Shown here: positions 32,801-38,069 of the stretch, one piece after another
How the letters are laid out: each line of letters opens with the position of its first letter
Position numbering within the stretch: the stretch's first letter is position 1
DNA from: Pseudomonadota bacterium
Lineage (GTDB): Bacteria > Tectomicrobia > Entotheonellia > Entotheonellales > Entotheonellaceae
DNA: 38,069 nt
Direction: 5' to 3'
NCBI GenBank assembly: GCA_005777235.1
Contig: SXND01000041.1
Span: 1-38,069, forward strand
Translations under genes and position numbers: made by a program
The notes under the pieces: model-generated
What the model was told of the DNA's origin: nothing
Database searches by the model: none
Seen by the model: the letters and a program-made list of their open reading frames with translations, nothing else

Positions 32801-33864
32801 TTTAAAGCAGCATTATGGTCCCTATCGAGCGTCAGCCCACAACACACACAAGCATGGGTACGCTCCGCCAGCGTTTTCTTCTGGCGATGCCCACAGCCAG
32901 AACAATCCTGGCTCGTGTACGCGGGATTGACCGCTCCAAACGCTCGACCGGCGCAGGCTGCCTTGTACGAGAGAAACGTAGCGCACTGCGACCACGCCGC
33001 ATCATGAATACTTTTGGCAAGGCAATGATTATGCACAAACCGATTGACCGACAAATCTTCCACGACAAGGACATCAAACCGATTGACGAGACGACGGCTC
33101 TCTTGGTGCGCAAAGTTGGTGCGTCGGTGCACAATGCGTTCATGGACACGCGCCACAATCCTGCGGCGCTTTTGGCGTGCAGGCGTACCCCTGGTGGCAG
33201 CCGACAGCTTGCGCTGGGTGCGCTTCAAGTCTTTTTCATCGGTACGCAAGAACTTCGGACAGGGAGTGCTCTCCCCTGTCGAGAGCGTGGCGAAGCTGCG
33301 CAGTCCCATGTCAATCCCTACCGTTTCGCCCGTGGAGGGCAACGGCTGCGCTTCGACCTCACAGGCCATCGTGACGTACCACTTGCCCGTCGCACTCCGG
33401 CGTATGGTGCAGGTTTTCGGCGTGCCTTCCACGGGGCGATGTTGGACAACGCGCAAGGCTCCGACCTTCGAGAGCTTCAGGACGCCATCGGCCAATTGCC
33501 AGCCATTGCCGTACTGCGGAAAGGTCATCGAGTCATACCGCCCATAGCCACGGAAACGCGGGTAGCCAGGTTTTTCACCCGTTTTGCAGCGACGAAAGTA
33601 CGCCTTGAACGCCAGATCAACCCGCATCACCACGTCTTGCAAGACTTGCGAATGCACGTTGCTCAACTCGGGGCAAAACGCCTTGAGGTGCGGCAACGTC
33701 GCTTTGTGTCCGTAGTAGGTCAAGGATTCCTGCCGTTCCTCCCAGCCACGCTTTCTGTCCTCAAGAAAGTGGTTGTACAGGCATCGGCATTCCTCAAGCT
33801 GGTCTTGCAGGAGGTGCACTTGCTTTGTCGTGGGCTTCAGGCGGTATTTCATCGTTTGAGGCAT
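32731..33864 (-). CDS. tnpB: TnpB, RNA-guided nuclease of an IS200/IS605-type element
   Basis: A 377-aa OrfB/TnpB. RuvC residues: D185 (VGIDMGLRSFATLS), E269 (VLVVEDLSVNRF), and Asp in LDRDHNAALNI (D347/D349). A zinc finger is CSGCGHRQ..ACVCCG (C321, C324, C339, C342). N-terminal helix-turn-helix-like start MKYRLKPTTKQ. No tnpA transposase is nearby, so it is a stand-alone (IS1341-type) element. Start uncertain: ATG 33864 or 33852, neither with a ribosome site; TATAGT lies just upstream. Characterised TnpB proteins cut DNA at targets set by the omega-RNA and help retain the element. The coding frame looks intact. Confidence 0.88.
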   Translation of the reverse strand: MPQTMKYRLKPTTKQVHLLQDQLEECRCLYNHFLEDRKRGWEERQESLTYYGHKATLPHLKAFCPELSNVHSQVLQDVVMRVDLAFKAYFRRCKTGEKPGYPRFRGYGRYDSMTFPQYGNGWQLADGVLKLSKVGALRVVQHRPVEGTPKTCTIRRSATGKWYVTMACEVEAQPLPSTGETVGIDMGLRSFATLSTGESTPCPKFLRTDEKDLKRTQRKLSAATRGTPARQKRRRIVARVHERIVHRRTNFAHQESRRLVNRFDVLVVEDLSVNRFVHNHCLAKSIHDAAWSQCATFLSYKAACAGRAFGAVNPAYTSQDCSGCGHRQKKTLAERTHACVCCGLTLDRDHNAALNIKRLGLQSLGLSQEAPGLSHGE

Positions 33865-33946
33865 GTTGCACACTATAGACCAAAACCAAGAAGGGAACAC
33901 GCCCTGTTCGCACCCATTGAGGGTGCTCGCAGGCCCCTGCTTATAT

Positions 33947-33967
33947 CCCCATGCATAAATGCAGGGG
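33947..33967. mobile_element. Left-end hairpin of the TnpB element
   Basis: CCCC-A-TGCAT-AA-ATGCA-GGGG (33947-33967) has the same frame of stem, A bulge and 2-nt loop as the right-end hairpin at 32736-32756. Such imperfect subterminal hairpins mark IS200/IS605 ends. The element therefore spans roughly 32640-33985, with exact cleavage sites not visible. Confidence 0.6.
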
Positions 33968-34182
33968 GTTTACGAAGGGTTTGCTAAGCGGCTTCGCTTG
34001 ATCCATATGGGGGAGGAGCCGCGATGGTCCCACGGTCTCCGCCGCCACCAGGAAGCAGCAACCCGGCGACCACCGCGACGATGACACACCATGCGCACAC
34101 CGCCAAACGCGATGCCTCATGCTGGCCATCTGCCGGTCTCGGCCCGCCAGAAGCACCGCGGTGGGAGCGTGAGGCAGGACGA

Positions 34183-34815
34183 CTACCGCACGGGGGAGAA
34201 GGCCGCCGGGATCAGCAGCTTGTTTTCCTGCCGGATCGGGCGTACTCCGCTCTGTGGCGGCCATTGGCCGCCGGGCTTACGGGAGGCCTCACGGACGCGG
34301 GCGCGCTCGTTGAGATCCTTGTACACCCAGGTGTGGACAAACTTGTTGAGCCCCCCGAGTTCGCTGGTCCAGCAGGCCGCCAGCGGCGAGAATTGCTCGC
34401 GGGCCTCGATGGCTTTGCTCCACCCATCCAGCACTTTCGGGAGGTCGCCTGTGGCGTAGGTGTAGGTCCGCATCTCATAGACGTTGCCCGTGCCGTAGTC
34501 CCGGCTGCCCAGGGGGTGCATAAACGGCGCCGGATTCATAATCTCGGCCTCTTGCGCCACGATCAGATCCCCGCCGCCAGGCATCTGCTGCCGCGCAGTA
34601 TCTTGGGCCAGGGCGGCGCGCACGGCCGTGCGGTGATTCAAATCGTCGTAGGGATAGACGTGAATCACTTGATTGAGCGGACCGAACTCGGTGTGCCAGA
34701 AGGCCCCTAACTTGGAGTGCTTCTCCCGCAGAGCGAGCCGCTTGGCAAAGCGCTCTTCAAACTCAGCCACCGCCCCGCCGGGGCGCAAGGTATAGGTACG
34801 GACTTCGTAGATCAT
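34183..34815 (-). CDS. NIPSNAP family protein
   Basis: A 210-aa protein made of two NIPSNAP (dimeric alpha-beta barrel) repeats: MIYEVRTYTLRPGGAVAEFE at 1-20 and VYEMRTYTYATGDLPKVLDG near 115. Each has the later block GPLNQVIHVYPYDDLNHR / GGLNKFVHTWVYKDLNER. The ATG at 34815 is preferred, with GGAG 9 nt upstream and exact family start. Bacterial members are of unknown function, often near oxidative or catabolic genes. Confidence 0.85.
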   Translation of the reverse strand: MIYEVRTYTLRPGGAVAEFEERFAKRLALREKHSKLGAFWHTEFGPLNQVIHVYPYDDLNHRTAVRAALAQDTARQQMPGGGDLIVAQEAEIMNPAPFMHPLGSRDYGTGNVYEMRTYTYATGDLPKVLDGWSKAIEAREQFSPLAACWTSELGGLNKFVHTWVYKDLNERARVREASRKPGGQWPPQSGVRPIRQENKLLIPAAFSPVR

Positions 34816-34963
34816 GGGCTCTTTCTCCATAGTGATACGTGAGCGTGGGGAACATTCCTCACGTCTTCTGGGGCTGTTGGACGCTATCCTAGCGCACAGC
34901 TCTCCGTGGGGCAAGTTGAGAAGGGCGGGGAGCCCAGGCCGTCTCGGGCCACACGGACCCGGC

Positions 34964-35935
34964 TTACCAGGGGTTGGCGGACGGCGTCTCCTGCGCAAAC
35001 GCCGTATAGAGGGCATCCAGCACGGGCGTCATGAGGGCGAGCATCTGGTCATCGTCCACACCGGAGGCCCGCATGCCCGTCAGAATCGCCTCAAAGCCTG
35101 CCGCCTCAGGCACGGGGACGCCCCCGGCATCTAGCACATGTACGAGCCGGCCCAGCCGAATCAGGGCTGGATCCGTTTCTAGGCCAAAACTGGCCACACA
35201 CACCTCAAACGTGACCCGCTGGCCCGTATGCGTAAACGCCGCGCCATCAAAGTCAAAACCAATGGCGTCGGCGGGGCACTCCTGCGGTGCAGCGAGCCAC
35301 ACAAACTGTGCCTCGGGATCAATAAAGCGCCGGATGAGCCAGGCACTGGCGACCCGATCCACCCACAGGTGGCGCCGGGTGGCCCAGCGCTGGCCGCGAT
35401 AGTCGGCGCGGGCCAACTGCCGAATACCGGGGTGCAAGGGCAGCGGTTCATCGGGTGAGAACTGCCGCGTGACGGCGGCTTCGGCTTGGGCGAAGGCCAG
35501 GGCACTTTGCGCCTGGGCTTGGCCGGGGAAATAGTCGATGGCGACCAGCGCTTCATACTCCCGCCGGACCTGCTGCAGCAGGCGCCGGGCCTGCGCTTCG
35601 GTCGCCATCGCGGCGCTGGCCCGTATCTGCGCCAGCGTCGTCAGGAGCGTGGCGTAGTCCGCACTGCGATCAAACAAGGCGCGCAGCTGAGCATCTGTGT
35701 CGGTGATGGGCTCGACTCTCAACAGTGCGGCCTCCCCCCCTAAAGTGTGCACCCCTTGCACCTGTTCCACGAGCGCCTGCTGCAACGCCTCGCGCTGGGG
35801 CAACAAGTAGACCCCATCCCGTAACACCACGGCGCCGAGGCTTTTGAGCAGTCGCCACAGGCGAATGCGTGGGGTGGTGCTTTTGCCGGGTTGGCTCATG
35901 AGGAACAACAGCCAGTCATGAGGGGTATTGTTCAT
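34964..35935 (-). CDS. chrB: Chromate resistance protein ChrB
   Basis: A 323-aa protein. The N-terminal part (WLLFLMSQPGKSTTPRIRLW, LGAVVLRDGVYLLP) is the ChrB winged-helix-like region. The C-terminal ChrB domain starts RRHLWVDRVASAWLIRRFID and includes FDFDGAAFTHTG and SFGLETDPALIRLGRLVHVL. ChrB senses chromate and regulates the chr operon in Ochrobactrum. The ATG at 35935 has no strong ribosome site; an in-frame ATG at 35974 is possible. It is divergent from the phosphatase-like gene and chrA. Confidence 0.85.
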   Translation of the reverse strand: MNNTPHDWLLFLMSQPGKSTTPRIRLWRLLKSLGAVVLRDGVYLLPQREALQQALVEQVQGVHTLGGEAALLRVEPITDTDAQLRALFDRSADYATLLTTLAQIRASAAMATEAQARRLLQQVRREYEALVAIDYFPGQAQAQSALAFAQAEAAVTRQFSPDEPLPLHPGIRQLARADYRGQRWATRRHLWVDRVASAWLIRRFIDPEAQFVWLAAPQECPADAIGFDFDGAAFTHTGQRVTFEVCVASFGLETDPALIRLGRLVHVLDAGGVPVPEAAGFEAILTGMRASGVDDDQMLALMTPVLDALYTAFAQETPSANPW

Positions 35936-35978
35936 GTTGCAATGCTCGCTACTTTTTGGTAATGTTTGTTGCATACAA

Positions 35979-36006
35979 TTGACGATACGAGAAAGTATCG
36001 TACATT
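35979..36006 (+). promoter_or_regulatory. Promoter with palindromic operator between -35 and -10
   Basis: TTGACG (35979-35984) and TACATT (36001-36006) are 16 bp apart. A perfect inverted repeat, ACGATAC (35982-35988) and GTATCGT (35995-36001), fills the spacer. It faces the phosphatase-chrA genes. This is a classic repressor geometry; ChrB is the obvious candidate regulator. Confidence 0.55.
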
Positions 36007-36066
36007 ACACTCTCCAGACCCTCGTGTCTATGGAGAGGCTCTCTGCGCCCACAGGAGGCCCGTGCC

Positions 36067-36528
36067 ATGCTCCATCTGCCTACTATCGTGTTTCTCTGTC
36101 CGCATAATGCCGCAAAAAGTGTGATTGCCGCAGCGTACTGGGAGCGTCAGGCGGCCCGGCGGGGTCTGTCTCTCCAGGCGACCTCCGCTGGAACAGACCC
36201 CGATCCTGCGGTGGCCCCGCAAGTGGCCGCCGCGCTCCTGGCCGAAGGCCTTGACGTGCGTGCCCATCGCCCGCGGCGGATCACTCAGGAGGAGCTGGCC
36301 GCGGCCTGGCGCGTGATCGCCCTGGGCTGTGATCTCGGGGATCTGGTTCCGGTGGGCGTGGTGGTGGAAGCGTGGGATGATGTCCCCTCGCCCAGCACGG
36401 CGCTGCCAGGCACACTGGAGGCCATCGCCACGCACATTACCCAGCTCGCTGACGAGGTGGAGCGCGACGGCTTCGACGGCGCCGTAGGGGCCCAACGGAT
36501 CCTGAACCAGGCAGGAGAACCAGCATGA
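36067..36528 (+). CDS. Low-molecular-weight phosphatase / ArsC-like protein
   Basis: A 153-aa protein of the LMW protein-tyrosine-phosphatase/arsenate reductase fold. The P-loop is FLCPHNAAKSVIAA: Cys followed five residues later by Lys instead of the usual Arg (CX5K). A later TSAGTDPDP matches the family. The usual DP(W/F) acid loop is not obvious (DDVPSPST near residue 105 may correspond). The ATG lies in GTGCC-ATG after AGGAGG. It overlaps chrA by 4 nt (ATGA), so the two are co-translated. Role in chromate or oxyanion handling is inferred from context. Confidence 0.78.
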   Translation: MLHLPTIVFLCPHNAAKSVIAAAYWERQAARRGLSLQATSAGTDPDPAVAPQVAAALLAEGLDVRAHRPRRITQEELAAAWRVIALGCDLGDLVPVGVVVEAWDDVPSPSTALPGTLEAIATHITQLADEVERDGFDGAVGAQRILNQAGEPA

Positions 36529-37739
36529 GAGGCCAAGACGCTAGGACACCACAGCCCATGTCGCTCCCCGCAGCGCCCCTGAGCCTGCGGCACTTGGTGG
36601 GGTACTTTCTCAAACTGGGCACCATCGGTTTCGGTGGGCCGGCGGCGCTCGTGGGGTCTATGCGCCAGGATCTGGTCGATGACGGCCAGCACCTCGATGA
36701 GAGTACCTATAACCTGGCCCTCGCCCTCGCCCAGATTATGCCAGGGCCCCTGGCCGCGCAGACGGCCATTGCCATCGGCTACTTCCAAGGCGGGGTATTG
36801 GGCGCGACCCTGGTTGGTCTCGCCTTTATTGTGCCGTCGTTCCTCATGGTGCTTGCCCTGTCCTGGCTGTATGTCGCCTTCGGGGGACTCCCCTGGATGC
36901 AGGGCCTGTTTTACGGCATCGGCGCGGTCGTCATCGCCATCATCGCCATCGCGGCCTACCGCTTGGCGCGTGGCAGCAATAAGCGCGATCCGCTCCTGTG
37001 GGGCATTTGCGGCGCCATGCTCGTCGCCACCGTGTGGTCCCAGGCCGAATTGGCAGGACTGTTTATTCTTTCGGGTGTGGTCGTCCTGATGGTGCGGGCG
37101 TGGCCGGGCTGGCGCGGTGGGCTGCTCCTGAGCGCGGCAGGTATCGGGGGGATCGCGCTGATCTGGGGCATCGAGACGTTGCTCCTCGGTGCCAAGACCA
37201 CGGCGGGCGGCAACGTACTGGCGCAGATTCTGCTCTTCTTCACCAAGGCCGGGGCTTTTGTCTTTGGGAGCGGTCTGGCCATTGTGCCGTTCCTGCAGCA
37301 AGGGGTAGTGCAGGAGTTCGGCTGGCTGAACGACCACCAGTTCCTGGACGCGGTCGCGGTGGCGATGATTACCCCTGGGCCGGTGGTCATCACGGTCGCT
37401 TTTATTGGCTACCTGGTGGCGGGCACGGCGGGGGCGATGGTGGCGGCCATCGGCATCTTTTTGCCCGTCTATCTCTTCACCATTATCCCAGCCCCGTGGT
37501 TTCGGCGTCACCGGGACAACCCGCAGCTCCGGGCCTTTGCCGCCGGCGCCACCGCTGCCGCCAGCGGCGCCATCGCCGGGGCCGTGATCGTCCTCGGCCA
37601 GCGGACGCTTATTGACCTCCCGACCGTGGCGATTGGCCTGACCGGCTTTGTGCTCCTCTGGCGGTTCCGACTCCAGGAACCCCTCCTCGTGGCCGCCGCC
37701 GGCCTGATCGGCCTCGTGGTGTGGCCCCTCTGGCGCTAA
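36525..37739 (+). CDS. chrA: Chromate transporter ChrA
   Basis: A 404-aa long-chain CHR-family membrane protein with two homologous halves. The first has GTIGFGGPAALVGSM and MPGPLAAQTAIAIGYFQGG; the second has FGSGLAIVPFLQQGVVQEFGWL and TPGPVVITVAFIGYLVAG. About ten hydrophobic segments. It exports chromate from the cytoplasm. Its start overlaps the upstream stop in ATGA at 36525-36528. Confidence 0.92.
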   Translation: MRGQDARTPQPMSLPAAPLSLRHLVGYFLKLGTIGFGGPAALVGSMRQDLVDDGQHLDESTYNLALALAQIMPGPLAAQTAIAIGYFQGGVLGATLVGLAFIVPSFLMVLALSWLYVAFGGLPWMQGLFYGIGAVVIAIIAIAAYRLARGSNKRDPLLWGICGAMLVATVWSQAELAGLFILSGVVVLMVRAWPGWRGGLLLSAAGIGGIALIWGIETLLLGAKTTAGGNVLAQILLFFTKAGAFVFGSGLAIVPFLQQGVVQEFGWLNDHQFLDAVAVAMITPGPVVITVAFIGYLVAGTAGAMVAAIGIFLPVYLFTIIPAPWFRRHRDNPQLRAFAAGATAAASGAIAGAVIVLGQRTLIDLPTVAIGLTGFVLLWRFRLQEPLLVAAAGLIGLVVWPLWR

Positions 37740-37783
37740 GCACGTGCCGCGGACGGCCCATATCGTCTCAGGAGGAGTCTCGT

Positions 37784-37975
37784 ATGCCATGGAGCAAGAC
37801 CCCATGGCGTCACGCCTGCTATCTAGTACTGTACCTGGGTGCATGGCTGGGATGGTGGGGCCTGGCTGGAGCGTCTCACTATCGTACGGCGTGGGCCTGG
37901 GCTGCCGAACGCCAAGTCTTCAAGGAGGCACTAGAGCATTTTCATAATTTACGCACTGCATATCCGGCTTTATAG
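37784..37975 (+). CDS. Small membrane protein, probably truncated by an insertion
   Basis: ATG 37784 has AGGAGG upstream. The product (63 aa) has one hydrophobic helix (YLVLYLGAWLGWWGLAG), then EALEHFHNLRTAYPAL. Its last 34 nt overlap, antisense, the end of the IS630-type transposase gene, so the C-terminus probably comes from the insertion sequence end. Function unknown. Confidence 0.45.
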   Translation: MPWSKTPWRHACYLVLYLGAWLGWWGLAGASHYRTAWAWAAERQVFKEALEHFHNLRTAYPAL

Positions 37976-38069
37976 AAGAAGTTGTTGCAATGGGATGGGG
38001 TGACCGCATCATAGATCTTACCAATGGCGCTCCAGAGGGCTTCGACGGTGCGTTCGGCGAGAGTGCGCA
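37942..38069 (-). CDS. IS630-family transposase, C-terminal part (partial)
   Basis: The minus strand from the right edge reads RTLAERTVEALWSAIGKIYD, then AVTPSHCNNFFYKAGYAVRK and stops at TGA 37942-37944. This matches the C-terminus of IS630-type DDE transposases (AVTPxxCxNxFxxAGY). The rest lies beyond the window. Confidence 0.65.
   Translation of the reverse strand, partial: RTLAERTVEALWSAIGKIYDAVTPSHCNNFFYKAGYAVRKL

Noticed and set aside
32815..33987. 390-aa plus-strand frame
   Set aside because: Antisense to tnpB, whose RuvC and zinc-finger residues are clear.
36285..37844. 519-aa minus-strand frame
   Set aside because: Antisense to chrA; highly charged, repetitive composition typical of a shadow frame.

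Overview
The window is about 38 kb of mostly GC-rich DNA from a Gram-negative bacterium. It carries lipoproteins with clear lipoboxes, a type IV minor-pilin cluster with PilY1, a sigma-54-dependent regulator, TatA, and many broad-substrate oxidoreductase and hydrolase genes. The mix resembles large environmental genomes of the uncultured Tectomicrobia / Rokubacteria / deltaproteobacterial kind, but sequence alone does not fix the taxonomy. UGA is an ordinary stop in several intact genes here (pilW, the HAD gene, the LLM monooxygenase gene, the D-aminoacylase gene), so the genetic code is standard.

Layout. 1-1010: an AT-rich region with two tandem tiny secreted-peptide genes (minus), a 12-bp-arm hairpin and a triplicated 19-bp motif. 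1011-7899: a signalling block with an NtrC-type response regulator (minus), a divergent hybrid histidine kinase and an NtrB-like GAF kinase. 8071-11396: minus-strand genes for a TPR lipoprotein, an SHMT-like PLP enzyme, a 58-aa protein and an enolase-superfamily enzyme. 11607-17600: the minor-pilin operon (fimU/gspH-like, pilW, pilV, pilX, pilY1). 17695-21801: Gfo/Idh/MocA oxidoreductase, HAD dehalogenase, a CMD-fold protein, a kinase-fold protein, TatA and two small unknowns. 21900-25263: a minus-strand operon of aldo/keto reductase, small lipoprotein, AhpD-like protein and D-aminoacylase. 25741-28965: a Cache/HAMP sensor broken by an amber codon, an LLM-class monooxygenase, a Gph-like phosphatase and a DUF4242 protein. 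29126-33970: accessory DNA with a coiled-coil plus FGE/C-type-lectin protein, cruciform repeats, an EF-Tu-domain-3-like gene remnant, a decayed DDE insertion sequence and a TnpB element. 34183-37739: a NIPSNAP protein and a chromate-resistance locus (chrB divergent from an LMW-phosphatase-like gene and chrA). At the right edge is the 3' end of an IS630-type transposase.

The most interesting observation is in the 21900-25263 operon. The AhpD-like gene (23492-23779) has a single in-frame UGA exactly at the second cysteine of the CxxC redox motif (C38-Q-P-UGA41). It is followed by a 6-bp stem with a GGAC loop starting 18 nt after the UGA, which fits the loose bacterial SECIS consensus. I read it as a candidate selenoprotein. 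The lipoprotein gene just upstream also has an in-frame UGA, again with a hairpin whose GG loop starts 18 nt later. Reading through that UGA restores the 14-15 nt gene spacing seen elsewhere in the operon.

A second lead is the C-terminus of the FGE-like protein at 29273-31147. It has the look of a diversity-generating-retroelement variable region and is followed by a large inverted repeat. No reverse transcriptase or template repeat was seen in this window.
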